A DNA stretch of 64,000 bases from contig NZ_CP064295.1 of assembly GCF_015476115.1 (NCBI RefSeq), positions 3,280,001 to 3,344,000 on the forward strand, written 5' to 3'. Under the pieces are notes generated by a model. That model did no database searches, had not been told where the DNA came from, and saw only the letters and a list, made by a program, of their open reading frames with translations. A program made the translations under genes and the position numbers. This document shows positions 28,901-38,800 of this stretch, piece by piece (within the stretch, counting starts at the first letter, position 1; every line of letters begins with the position of its first letter). This stretch comes from Aegicerativicinus sediminis. Lineage in GTDB: Bacteria > Bacteroidota > Bacteroidia > Flavobacteriales > Flavobacteriaceae.

Positions 28901-30325
28901 CGAATATTAATTGGTACAAAAAATAGACTTAGACCAGTTTTACTAACAGCTTCGGCAGCTGCATTAGGATTTTTGCCCATGGCTATATCCACCTCCGCAG
29001 GAGCAGAAGTACAAAAACCACTTGCTACAGTTGTAATTGGTGGACTAATTTCTGCAACTGCCTTAACCTTGATAGTTTTGCCGGTTCTTTATTCTCTTTT
29101 CGATAGAAAAGGGAAAAGGTCTGGATTTAAGTTTGCAAATAAGGGCCTAATTCTAACTCTGTTCCTAATATTGCCTATTATTTCACAAGCTCAACAACCA
29201 ATTAATTTGGATCAGGCTATTGATATTGCTTTAGGAAATAACCGATCATTGAAAGCATCAAAAAAGAGATTGCTTCAAAGTGAGGAATTGATTAGTGGAT
29301 ATTTGGATATAAATAAAACTAATTTTTATTACTCAAAGGATCAAAACAATTTAGGTCCGAATCAAGAACCTTTAAACGTATGGGGTATTAATCAGTCCCT
29401 TGAATTTCCGACAGTTTATTCCAAAAAAAGAAAAATTCTTAAAACTAAAAGTGAAATTGTACTGCAGCAATATCGCTTAGACAGCCTCAATCTTAGAAAG
29501 AACGTTTCAGATGTTTATTTTGAAATGATTTATTGGCAACAGGTATATCATTCGTATAGTGAATTGGATAGTCTCTATAAACATTTTGCATATGGTGCCA
29601 AAAGGAAATTTGAAGAAGGTGAATCCAATTATTTGGAGCAACTTACAGCCGAAGCTAAATCTCAAGAGATTTTAATTCAACTTAAACAAGCAAGGGAAAA
29701 TATCAGCAAGTTCAATCTAAAACTCAAAGAATTATTGCAAAGCGATTCAATCTTTGTTATTTCAGAGAACATATTACCAAAGCTGCAAGTTAAATTCTTG
29801 GAAACCGAAAGTCACCCCTTAATTAATTTTTATAAAGATCGAATTGATTTGGCAAACCACGAGCTATCTCTAAATAGGCAAGGATTTTTGCCAGATTTGA
29901 ATTTTTCAGTTTTTCAGGGTGGAAATAATGGTTTAGGAAGTGATAAATTTTCGGGATTCGAAGTTGGAATTTCCCTGCCGATTTTTTTCTGGTCCCAAAA
30001 ATCCAAAATTAATGCTGCTAGTATAGAAGCTGATGCTAGGAATTATGAAGCAGATAATTATGAAATTGCTCTTGAAACTAAATACGATGCACTATTAATG
30101 GACATTAAGCAAAAGGAGAAGGAATTAGCTTATTTTGAAAATAAGGGTGAAGACTTGTCAAAGAAATTACGGCTTCACGCCCAAGAAGCCTTTCGCAATG
30201 GAGAAATAGATTATTTGCAATACACCATGTTATTGGAAAATTCAACTTCTATAAAATTAAATTATTTAAAAGCTTTGTTAGGTTATAATCTAACCGTTTT
30301 AGAGGCAAATTATATTACTTATTAA
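26000..30325 (+). CDS. CusA/CzcA-type heavy-metal RND pump fused to a TolC-like outer-membrane factor
   Basis: A 1441-residue fusion. Residues 1 to about 1040 are an RND proton-antiporter of the heavy-metal subclass: start MIDRIIQYSIRHKLI, FGIIIDGAVIIVEF with the proton-relay Asp in helix 4, and periplasmic GAAEVPTDPMSMEESD typical of the CusA/CzcA group. After a short linker comes a hydrophobic LILTLFLILPIISQAQ (about 1048-1063) that looks like a signal peptide. A TolC/CusC-type outer-membrane factor domain then runs to the end (INLDQAIDIALGNNRSL ... ISLPIFFWSQK). It probably exports Cu, Ag, Zn, Co or Cd; the metal is not readable. The adaptor gene follows by 1 bp. Confidence 0.9.
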   Translation: MIDRIIQYSIRHKLIIILFSLAIIASGIYSLFNIPIGAVPDITNNQVQIITTSRNLATEDVEKFLTYPVELEMANLPEVKEIRSVSKFGLSVVTVVFNDRIGTYLPRQLIAEKIKSAQEKIPSGFGIPFMGPISTGLGEIYQYVIEVDSTSRDKYTLTDIRTIQDWLVKRQLSGIPGVVEVNTWGGYLKQYEVAVNPEKLKSLNLSLSETFVALEKNNSVAGGGYIEKTNQTYFIRGEGLIGSKEDIENIVIESRNGIPIYVRDIATVRFGHATRFGAITGNGEGEKVLGQVMMLKDANSKEVIEAVKERVEQIQTTLPKGISINGFLERSELIGKTTATIAENLILGCLIVIFVVILLLGNFRSGMVVASVIPLCLLFALTLMYIFGVDANLMSLGAIDFGIIIDGAVIIVEFIAFKITSEREKIISLPKSDKQNLIDSITNSGASKMMHSAIFGQLIIIIVFIPILSLVGVEGKMFKPMALVFCFALLGAIVLCFTYVPVMASLFIKPTDPNKNTISSRLIKFLEDKYKPTMAWALKRKRLVLGLGFSMLLLSIFLFSRMGGEFVPTLDEGDFVIQPVFKTGTSLSKTVENITKIEKILKEFPEVEQVVSRIGAAEVPTDPMSMEESDVIIKLKPKKEWKTANDKDELADQFKKALSILPGIDYEFTQPIEMRFNELITGVRADLAIKIFGENLDVLYKKAVEIEKAIQNIDGASDIVVEKTVGLPQMSVTYNRQKIAKHGLNVQDLNDIISMGFAGKTAGTIFEGEKQFDLVIRYDKDHHKDIQDIEWASVKLPNGSHMPLKEFATIEYNRGPAKISRDNTKRRIVVGVNVRNRDLESVVNDVQKTIESKITLPPGYIVEYGGQFENLRTAKNRLMIAVPVALILIFILLYFAFDSIKDALIIYSAIPMAAVGGIFLLYLRGMPFSISAGVGFIALFGIAVLNGIVLIEEFKELKSHGIRDIHDRILIGTKNRLRPVLLTASAAALGFLPMAISTSAGAEVQKPLATVVIGGLISATALTLIVLPVLYSLFDRKGKRSGFKFANKGLILTLFLILPIISQAQQPINLDQAIDIALGNNRSLKASKKRLLQSEELISGYLDINKTNFYYSKDQNNLGPNQEPLNVWGINQSLEFPTVYSKKRKILKTKSEIVLQQYRLDSLNLRKNVSDVYFEMIYWQQVYHSYSELDSLYKHFAYGAKRKFEEGESNYLEQLTAEAKSQEILIQLKQARENISKFNLKLKELLQSDSIFVISENILPKLQVKFLETESHPLINFYKDRIDLANHELSLNRQGFLPDLNFSVFQGGNNGLGSDKFSGFEVGISLPIFFWSQKSKINAASIEADARNYEADNYEIALETKYDALLMDIKQKEKELAYFENKGEDLSKKLRLHAQEAFRNGEIDYLQYTMLLENSTSIKLNYLKALLGYNLTVLEANYITY

Positions 30326-30326
30326 G

Positions 30327-31496
30327 ATGAGAAAATTGAGTTTTAAGACACCATATTTATTTAAAATATGTCTTCTTTTATTTGTTACTAATATTTATTT
30401 AAGTTCATGTAAAAATGCTTCTGAAGAAAATCTAGAATCTGAAATAAGTACTAATAATGACCTTAATACTTCTTATGAAATAACCACAGAACAATTCGAA
30501 GCTTCAGAAATGAAATTAGCAAAGCTGGAAATGCATGAATTTCACGAAGGTGTAAAAACTACCGGAATGTTTGATGTTCCTCCTCAAAATAAAGTATCAG
30601 TAAGTGTTTATTTTGGCGGCTATGTAAAGGATATTTTGCTTTTGCCGGGCGACAAGATAAGAAAAGGACAAAAGTTGTTTTCTCTTGAAAATCCTGATTA
30701 TGTTGAAGTTCAACGTGAATTTTTGGAAGCTAGGGATCAACTTTCGTATTTAAAATCGGATTATGAACGACAAAAAAATCTTTCAGAAGAAAATGTAACT
30801 TCCCAAAAGAAGTTTTTGAAATCTGAAGCAGACTACAAGGTTACATTAGCTCATTTTGAATCTTTAAAAAAGAAACTTAACCTAATGAATATTAATCCAA
30901 ATAACCTTACGGCAAGCAACATTTCTACCACTATTAATTTGTATGCACCCATGGATGGCTTTGTAACTGAAATATTTATTAGCAAGGGTAGTTATGTTCA
31001 GCCTTCTATTCCGGCTATGTCTATTGTTAATTTGGATCATATGCATTTAGAACTTAACATTTTTGAAAAAGATGTTGCTAAAGTTAAAGAGGAACAACTT
31101 ATTGAATTTAATGTCCAAAATGATCCTAATAAAACCTATAGGGCAAAAGTTCATTTAGTCAACAAAGCTATTGATCCTACTAATAGAACGGTAAAGGTTC
31201 ATGGACATTTGGAAGATGAGAAACATTTAGAAAAGTTTGCTCCAGGAATGTATATTGAGGCATCTATTTTTACTGATTCGGAGGAGAAATGGTCAATACC
31301 TCAAGAAGCGGTTGTTGAGTTAGAAGGAGATTATTTTGTTTTAGTCAGAGAACAGGTAAATGATATGTACATTTTTGAAAAAAGAAAAGTTCAGGTTGGT
31401 AAAACTAGCGGGGAATTCGTTGAAATAATTAATAGTTCTGATTTCAGAGGTAAGGAATTCTTAGTTAAAGGCGCATATGATATCTTGGTTGAGTAA
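30327..31496 (+). CDS. RND efflux periplasmic adaptor (CusB/HlyD type) lipoprotein
   Basis: A 389-residue membrane-fusion lipoprotein (LLFVTNIYLSSC, lipid Cys near residue 29). It shows the barrel-sandwich halves (VSVYFGGYVKDILLLPGDKIRKGQKL and NLYAPMDGFVTEIFISKGSYV) flanking a helical hairpin, then beta-barrel and membrane-proximal domains. It links the RND pump to the outer-membrane factor. There is no Cys/Met/His-rich N-terminus of the CusB metal-binding kind. It lies 1 bp after the pump gene, so the two form an operon. Confidence 0.88.
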   Translation: MRKLSFKTPYLFKICLLLFVTNIYLSSCKNASEENLESEISTNNDLNTSYEITTEQFEASEMKLAKLEMHEFHEGVKTTGMFDVPPQNKVSVSVYFGGYVKDILLLPGDKIRKGQKLFSLENPDYVEVQREFLEARDQLSYLKSDYERQKNLSEENVTSQKKFLKSEADYKVTLAHFESLKKKLNLMNINPNNLTASNISTTINLYAPMDGFVTEIFISKGSYVQPSIPAMSIVNLDHMHLELNIFEKDVAKVKEEQLIEFNVQNDPNKTYRAKVHLVNKAIDPTNRTVKVHGHLEDEKHLEKFAPGMYIEASIFTDSEEKWSIPQEAVVELEGDYFVLVREQVNDMYIFEKRKVQVGKTSGEFVEIINSSDFRGKEFLVKGAYDILVE

Positions 31497-31505
31497 TCTT
31501 ATGAA

Positions 31506-32399
31506 TTAGTGCATTTCTGGCTCAACATGAATTGTAATGTGAGATATTTCAGGTATTTCTTCCTGAATTTTATCTTGTAGCTTATGTGCTAAAAAATGAC
31601 CCTCATCAACCGTTATAGTGCCATCAACCATTGCATGTAGTTCCACTAAATATTTCATCCCCGCTTTTCTAACGAAACATTTTTCCGTTCCTAAAATACC
31701 TTCAACCTCAGTGGCGACTTTACGTATATCTTCTACCAAATCATCGTGCAGGTGTTCATCCATAATTTCTCCAAGAGCTGGCCTAAAAATTAGATAGGAG
31801 TTATAAAGAATAAAGCCAGAGGCAAATAAGGCAGCCCAATCATCTGCATTCTCAAATCCTTCACCAAATACAACTGCAATAGAAATTCCAATGAATGCAG
31901 TTACTGAAGTAATAGCATCACTACGATGGTGCCATGCATCAGCTCTTAGTGATGAACTATTAATCTGCTTGCTTTTATGAATGACATATCTATAGGAAGC
32001 TTCCTTCCAAAGTATGATAACAGCAAGAACTATTAAAGTCCATGATTCAGGAGATTTATGTGGTGTTCTTATGTGGACAACACTTTCATAAGCTATAATT
32101 GTTGCTGACGTTACTAGAAATGCAACAACAAGAAACGTAACCAAGGGTTCAATCCTTGTATGACCAAAGGGATGGTTTTCATCTGGAGGCTTTTGGGCAT
32201 ATTTAAAACCGAGTAGCACAAAAAATGATGAGAAGATGTCAGTCATAGACTCAATTCCATCTGCAATTAACGCATAAGAATTTCCTATGAACCCTGAAAC
32301 CAATTTAATCCCAGCCAATAGTGTATTACCTATTATGCTAAAATAGGTCGCTTTTATGGCTGATTTCTCATTCTCTATTAAGCTATCGCGAATTTTCAC
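31506..32399 (-). CDS. Cation diffusion facilitator (CDF) metal exporter
   Basis: A roughly 297-residue CDF protein with six membrane helices. Metal-site residues appear in ALIADGIESMTD (helix 2) and in DAWHHRSDA (helix 5, HxxxD), and a C-terminal cytoplasmic domain (VEGILGTEKCFVRKAGMKYLVELH) follows. It exports Zn, Fe, Mn or similar by proton antiport. The frame is open to ATG 32444, but GTG 32399 (VKIRDSLIENEKSAIKATY) gives a start like other family members. It converges on the RND adaptor with a 9-bp gap, making a metal-export neighbourhood. Confidence 0.85.
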   Translation of the reverse strand: MKIRDSLIENEKSAIKATYFSIIGNTLLAGIKLVSGFIGNSYALIADGIESMTDIFSSFFVLLGFKYAQKPPDENHPFGHTRIEPLVTFLVVAFLVTSATIIAYESVVHIRTPHKSPESWTLIVLAVIILWKEASYRYVIHKSKQINSSSLRADAWHHRSDAITSVTAFIGISIAVVFGEGFENADDWAALFASGFILYNSYLIFRPALGEIMDEHLHDDLVEDIRKVATEVEGILGTEKCFVRKAGMKYLVELHAMVDGTITVDEGHFLAHKLQDKIQEEIPEISHITIHVEPEMH

Positions 32400-32565
32400 T
32401 CGATAAAATATAAATTGGAAGTTAATTCGGCTTTTCTGGACCAAATTCCACTACAGCTAACAAAAGTCTGTATTTTCATGAAATTAACATAGGTATATGT
32501 ATTCAAATTGTAAATACTTAAGTGAAGACAAATTATAAGGTTAATTAAATAAAATAATTCCATAA

Positions 32566-32600
32566 AAAAAGCCTCTGTTAATTCTCCCTTAAACAGAGGC
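32566..32600 (-). terminator. Hairpin with T-run on the minus strand, upstream of the CDF gene
   Basis: Stem GCCTCTGTT / AACAGAGGC (9 bp, loop 12 nt). On the minus strand it is followed by seven T, the classic intrinsic-terminator form. It lies upstream of the minus-strand CDF gene and of the plus-strand regulator, so no annotated gene ends here. Confidence 0.6.
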
Positions 32601-32810
32601 ACCTAGTAGGATTTTTTGCTTGATAATTAATAACTAACCAAATAAGATTAAAATAATCTATGAATTTGATAAATCGAATTTAGCTAACTTATTGCTAATC
32701 AATTAACACTACTGAAATTATTTGTAACAATTTTCAATCTTTATTAAATTTTATAAGATTGAATAGCAATTTCTATATTTTTAGAACCTAGAGTATTTTA
32801 GAATCTACTA

Positions 32811-35600
32811 ATGATTAAACGGGTATTATATATTCTGTGTCTTCTTCTTATTCATATTTCGGTATATGGTCAATTTACCCCATATTTTAAGAATTATGAA
32901 TTATCAGACTATAATGGAGCTAACCAAAATTGGGACGTTTGCATCGCAGAGGATGGTATGGTCTATGTCGCTAATCATAGGGGGCTACTAACCTATGATG
33001 GCTTAGTTTGGAAGTTGCACGAATTACCTAATAAAACAATTATTCGCTCTGTTTTCTCAATAGGTCCACGGATTTATACCGGCTCCTTTGAGGAGTTTGG
33101 TTTTTGGGAAAAAGATGAATATGGCGACTTAAAATACACCTCCTTGAAAGATCGGTTTGAGCAAAATATTCCCAATAATGAGGAGTTTTGGCAAATCTTA
33201 AGTTTTGGTGATAAAATTGTTTTTAAATCCTATTCCAATCTTTACATATATAATGGGGACAGTATAAAAAGGTTCGTTCCAAGCTCATCCGTTATGTATA
33301 TAACCATTATTGATAATGAAATTCTTGTTGCGACACTAAATGCTGGTATTTACAAATTTGATGGTCTTGGGTTCTCTAGATACTTCAATCACCCAAGTCT
33401 TGTTGATACTAGGGTAATGGGAATAACAGAATCAAAGGACGGTGTAATTATTTCCACAGCACTGAAGGGTTCATTTAAAATTAGCGGAAAGAACTTAATC
33501 GCTTTAAACCGGCCTATTGACAAGCTAATCAAGGAACACCAATTAAATAGACTTACTCAATTAAATGATGGGAGACAAGTTTATGGAACAATTAAAAATG
33601 GATGTTTTATTACAGATCAAGATGGAACTGTTATTAGCCATCTAAGTAAGTCTGAAGGGTTGGTAAATAATACTGTTCTAGGATTAAGTACGAATGATGA
33701 AAATCTGTGGCTCGCCCTTGACAATGGCTTAGCCAAAGTTAGTTTAGATGAAAACTATCAATTTTATAATGATATATCAGGAAAACTTGGGGCCGTTTAT
33801 GACGTAATTTTTTATAATGGCACTTATTACATAGGTAGCAATACTGGACTATTTTATTTAAATAAAAACAGGGAATTAGAATTTGTTGAAGGAACAAATG
33901 GCCAAATTTGGGATTTGAGGATTATCGATGGTCAATTATTTTGCGGTCATAATGTTGGGACATTTATAGTTGAAAATGAAGCCATTGAGTGGATTTCTAG
34001 TTATACTGGAGGTTGGACATTAAAGAAAATTCCCGAAAAACCAGATTCTTATATACAGGGAACCTATGCTGGTGTAGTAAGGTTTTCTAATTTGGAGAAT
34101 AGCAACTGGAATGTGAAGCATTTAGGTAGGACCTATATGCCTATAAAATATTTGGAGTTTGAAAATCAGCATACCCTTTGGGCGGCAAATGCCTATAAGG
34201 GGCTTTATAAATTCAATATTTCTGATAATTTAGATACTATCACTAATATTGAAAGTTACGACAATAAGGGACTTTATTCTCAGTATAATGTAAGGATATA
34301 TAAAATAAAAGGTGAAGTATGTTTTAAAACCAATGAAGGTTGGCAACAATATGGTGCATTACAAGACTCCATAATTCCTTTCCCGTTGCTTGACAAAAAA
34401 ATAGGAAAGGACGCTTACATTATTTCAGAATTTGATGAGGACGAACTGGTTATAAAATCTGAAGATAAAAGCATTAAGTTTATTTCTTTCGAAAATTCTT
34501 CTTCACCGGTAACCATATCTAGCACTTTTTTTGAGAATCGATTAATTGATGGAGATGAGAAGGTTGTGAAAATTAAGGATTCAATTTATGCATTAAATCT
34601 TAACAATGGATTTGTACTTATCGATCGATCTAAACCAATTGCCATAGGTGATGTTTCCAAACCCATATTAAATACCATATCAATTAATTATGAACCGGTT
34701 AAATTAGATGATTGGAGTGACAATTTTTTGAATATTGATTATGGAAATGATGTAGTTATAACAGCCTCCGCTTCAAAAAATGATAATTATAGCTTAGAAT
34801 ACTCGATAACAGATGGTACTGATAAATGGGTTATTGTACCATCGAATACCATCGAATTAAAAAATCTCAAATCTGGTAAATACAATCTAATCTTAAGAAC
34901 AAGGAATGAATTTGGGGAGGCCTCGGACTCTTCCGTTATTAAAATAAATGTATCTCCACCATGGTATAATGACACGCCTGGTTACGTTCTGTTCTTTTCT
35001 CTAATGGTTGTTATGATTTTGATTTTTTATTGGATGCACAAGCGAAAAATTGCAAAAGAACAGAGTTTGCTCCAAGCAAAAATGATGAAAGAGCAAGAGG
35101 AATTATTAAGGGAAAAGGCAATTGAAAATGAAAAACAAATTGTACTTGTTAAAAATCAATCGCTTAAGAACGAACTAAAATTAAAAACCAAACAGTTAGC
35201 TAATAGTGCAATGGCTTTAGCTAAGAAGAATGAGACTTTAATTGGGTTAAAAAAAGATTTAGTGCAGAGTAAAGAGCAATTCAACAATTATTATTCCTTT
35301 AAAAATATTATAAAGAAAGTTGACCATTCTATTACCCATAGAGATGAATGGGAATTGTTTGAAGAAAATTTTAACCAGGTGCATGAAGAGTTTTTCACCA
35401 ATTTAAAAGAGAAACATCCCAATTTAAACCCAAAAGATTTAAGAATGTGCGCCTACATCAAAATGGGGTTAAGCACCAAAAAAATTGCACCTTTATTAAA
35501 TATTTCCGTAAGAGGTGTTGAAACACATCGTTACAGATTGAAGAAGAAGCTAAACCTAGATAATGGCAAAAAAATAGGAGGATATTTGCGATCTCTCTAA
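32811..35600 (+). CDS. PUL regulator: periplasmic propeller and Y_Y_Y sensor, one membrane helix, LuxR-type HTH
   Basis: A 929-residue transmembrane transcription regulator. It has a signal peptide (ending VYGQ), a long Reg_prop-type double propeller (residues about 25-620, repeats such as GLLTYDGLVWK, GLVNNTVLGLS, NLWLALDNGLAKV), a Y_Y_Y Ig-like domain (about 630-715, ending NVSPPWYNDTPG), one membrane helix (about 724-745), a Glu/Lys coiled coil (about 750-835) and a LuxR-like HTH (LNPKDLRMCAYIKMGLSTKKIA...RGVETHRYRLKKKL). No histidine kinase or receiver domain is present, so it is not a classic hybrid two-component system. It precedes susC and probably senses a breakdown oligosaccharide. 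Confidence 0.9.
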   Translation: MIKRVLYILCLLLIHISVYGQFTPYFKNYELSDYNGANQNWDVCIAEDGMVYVANHRGLLTYDGLVWKLHELPNKTIIRSVFSIGPRIYTGSFEEFGFWEKDEYGDLKYTSLKDRFEQNIPNNEEFWQILSFGDKIVFKSYSNLYIYNGDSIKRFVPSSSVMYITIIDNEILVATLNAGIYKFDGLGFSRYFNHPSLVDTRVMGITESKDGVIISTALKGSFKISGKNLIALNRPIDKLIKEHQLNRLTQLNDGRQVYGTIKNGCFITDQDGTVISHLSKSEGLVNNTVLGLSTNDENLWLALDNGLAKVSLDENYQFYNDISGKLGAVYDVIFYNGTYYIGSNTGLFYLNKNRELEFVEGTNGQIWDLRIIDGQLFCGHNVGTFIVENEAIEWISSYTGGWTLKKIPEKPDSYIQGTYAGVVRFSNLENSNWNVKHLGRTYMPIKYLEFENQHTLWAANAYKGLYKFNISDNLDTITNIESYDNKGLYSQYNVRIYKIKGEVCFKTNEGWQQYGALQDSIIPFPLLDKKIGKDAYIISEFDEDELVIKSEDKSIKFISFENSSSPVTISSTFFENRLIDGDEKVVKIKDSIYALNLNNGFVLIDRSKPIAIGDVSKPILNTISINYEPVKLDDWSDNFLNIDYGNDVVITASASKNDNYSLEYSITDGTDKWVIVPSNTIELKNLKSGKYNLILRTRNEFGEASDSSVIKINVSPPWYNDTPGYVLFFSLMVVMILIFYWMHKRKIAKEQSLLQAKMMKEQEELLREKAIENEKQIVLVKNQSLKNELKLKTKQLANSAMALAKKNETLIGLKKDLVQSKEQFNNYYSFKNIIKKVDHSITHRDEWELFEENFNQVHEEFFTNLKEKHPNLNPKDLRMCAYIKMGLSTKKIAPLLNISVRGVETHRYRLKKKLNLDNGKKIGGYLRSL

Positions 35601-35650
35601 AAATTGAAGTATAATAATCGTTTTTTCTTAAATGAAGACTACTTCAAAAC

Positions 35651-35743
35651 TACGTCAATTGCAATCTTAACATTTTAATTTCTTAATTTTTTCTAAATTT
35701 AAAGTACGTCATACTTGATTTTTTAACTCATTTTTAAGTATGA
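35651..35743 (+). promoter_or_regulatory. Candidate operator region of the PUL, upstream of susC
   Basis: Between the regulator stop (35600) and the susC start (35827) lie a direct repeat TACGTCA (35651-35657 and 35705-35711) and an inverted repeat TCATACTT / AAGTATGA (35709-35716 and 35736-35743, centres 27 bp apart). Spacing of two to three helical turns suits a dimeric LuxR-type regulator. No clear TAnnTTTG box was found. Confidence 0.35.
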
Positions 35744-35826
35744 AGTAATCAAAGCGTATCCCGATTTTTATTCTCGACTCGGATAGAGATTAATTTAGAC
35801 GAAACTAACAATTCAATTTTTTAGGC

Positions 35827-38800
35827 ATGAATGTCAAGAAGTACTTATTACTGGTATTCCTACTTCTCGGAATTACCGGATTTTCTCAAGAACGAACAAT
35901 AACAGGAACAGTAACAGGGGCAGACGATGGGATGCCTTTGCCTGGGGTGAATGTATTAATTCAAGGTTCCACTAGAGGTACAACTACAGATTTTGATGGA
36001 AATTATTCCATTGAAGTATCCACTGGTGAAATTCTTGAGTTTAGTTATGTGGGGTTTATAACTCAAAACATTACAATTACAAGTCAGAATCAACTTGATG
36101 TTGTACTACAAACGGATGTACAAAGTTTAGATGAGGTAGTGGTAATTGGTTATGGTACCGCACAGAAACGTGATTTAACTGGTTCAATTGTAAAAGTTGA
36201 TGGTGATGTGGTGGCAGATAAGCCTGCAACCAATCCAGTTGCTTCACTTCAAGGTAGAGTATCCGGACTATCAGTTGTTAACTCTGGTAGGTTAGGCCAA
36301 GAACCTGATATAAGAATTAGAGGTACAAGCAGTAGGTATAATACCAAGCCGTTGTTTGTAGTAGACGGAATTTTCGCAGATGATATAAGTTTTGTAAATC
36401 CAAACGATATAGAATCTATAGAGGTTTTAAAGGATGCATCATCATTAGCGATTTTTGGTGTTAAAGGTGCGAATGGGGTAATTATCGTAACTACAAAACA
36501 GGCCAAAGCGGGCAAATTAACAGTTAATTTAAACACCTCCATTGGTATAAAAAATATAGTTGGGGAACCAGATATGGCAGATGCAGCTTTATTTACCGAA
36601 TTATATAATGAACGTTTAAGTAATGAAGGTTTATCCCCATTTGGATATTATGATTTGTTTACTGGAGATACTGATTGGGTTGATACAATAAGCAACGAAT
36701 CTGCTATTATACAGATTAACAACGTTAGTATCCAAAGTGCGACAGAGAAAAACAAAATATCCTTCGGGATGGGGTATAGATTTGAAGAAGGCTTAATTAA
36801 GAATGAGAATTTTAGAAGGTTCACGGTTAACATCAATGATGAATTCAAAATTAATGACAATATAAAGGTTGGCGTAACATTTAAAGGGCTAAAAGATAAA
36901 TTACCAAATCAAGGAAGTTTCTCCTCATCTCTTAATGCTACTCCCATAGTAGATCCAATTCATAGGGATTCACGTGAAGAGTACGATGGGTTATATAACC
37001 AGTTACCACTTGAAATAGGAGGTGCCCAAATAGGCAATCCATTATTAGTAGCTAATGTTACTAAAAACAAGGCAATTTCAGAACGGTACCAATTTGTAGG
37101 TAGCATGTTTGCAGAAATTAATTTTTGGAAGAACTTTACTTTCAGAGCTAATTTCTATGGAGATTATGCATCTGGCAAATCCAGAAACTATACTCCAATT
37201 GTACCGATTTATGTGTCTGAAACGGATGAAATAGATAATTTTAATGGAACTCAGTTAACAAGGGTATCACAATCCACTTATAACAACATTAATTTCCAAC
37301 AGGAATATTTACTGTCATATAAGCGTGATTTCGATTTACATGGTGTTACAGCAACTTTAGGTTATACTACAACAGAAAATAAAGTAGAGTCTATTTCTGG
37401 AAGTGTTCAACACGATCCAAGTGTAGGTCGCATACCAGATGATCCTAGATTTTGGTATGTTGGAGTATTTCCATACGGAGATCCAACCTCTAGAACCTCT
37501 AGTTCTGGGCAATTTGATAGAGCTACCACCTCTATTTTGGGTAGGGTTTTATATAATTATGATGGCAAGTATTTAATAAATGCTTCCTATCGTAATGATG
37601 CAACTTCTCAATTAGCACCAGATAACCGTAACCAAGATTTTTGGTCGGTAGGTGCCGGCTGGGTTATGTCTAGAGAATCCTTTTTGGAAGATGTTGAATC
37701 CTTAAACCTACTAAAATTGAAAGGTTCTATAGGTCAATTAGGAAATCAATATGTTCCTGTTAATTACCCATTTTATCCTGGTGTAAATGAAGGTGCAACG
37801 GCAGTTTTCGGCGAAAATGTTATACCTGGGTATGTACAAAGATTTGAAGAGAATCCGGATTTGCAATGGGAAACTGTAAGACTTTGGGAAGCAGGTTTTG
37901 AATCTCAATGGTTCAATAACCGTCTTACATTCAACGCTAATTACTATAATAGACTTACAGAAAACTTATTGGTTTTTGTGGATATAGGAACAGCACAGTT
38001 TTTTGATAACTCAGGAGAAATTGAAAATAATGGATTTGAGTTGGAGCTGGATTGGTCTAATACAAGTGAATCGGGTGATTTTAACTATTCAATTGGTGGA
38101 AATTTAACCACAATTAACAATGAAGTTTTATCAACTCGGGAGGATGCAGCAATCTTCGCAGGAGCTGCCTCAAGAACAATTACTGGACAACCTATTGGTC
38201 ATTTTTATGGATATATTGTTGAAGGATTATACCAATCTAATGCCCATATAGCTGAGTCGCCGGTTAGTACCTTGGGTAATTATGGGCCTGGTGATTTCAG
38301 ATATAAGGACGTAAACGGAGATAACCAGATAACTCCAGCGGATAGGACCGTTATTGGAAATCCAACTCCTGATTTTACTTATGGTTTTTATACAAACTTT
38401 GAATACAAAAGATTCTTTTTGAATGTTGATTTTCAAGGTGTATATGGCAATGAAATTTATAGGAACTGGGGTAACGGAAATTCCTTCGCACAGTTTAACT
38501 ATAGAGCAGACAGAGCAAATAGATGGACGCAATCAGGGAGTTCAAATTGGGAACCTCGTCTATACGATGCGTCAGAATATAATAGGTTGCCATCAACTTA
38601 CATGATTGAAGATGGAAGCTACATTAGAATTCGAAACCTTCAATTTGGTTACAATTTTAATCCTGATAAATTCAGTGTTTTGGGTATACAACAGATGAAG
38701 TTGTTTGCTAATATTCAGAATTTATATACATGGAAACATAATTCAGGATTTTCGCCAGAGGCAGGTGGATCACCAATCGCATTCGGAATTGATGGAGGTG

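Noticed and set aside
32396-32602. Minus-strand 68-residue frame upstream of the CDF gene
   Set aside because: It overlaps the CDF start and the hairpin at 32566-32600, and its composition is not protein-like.
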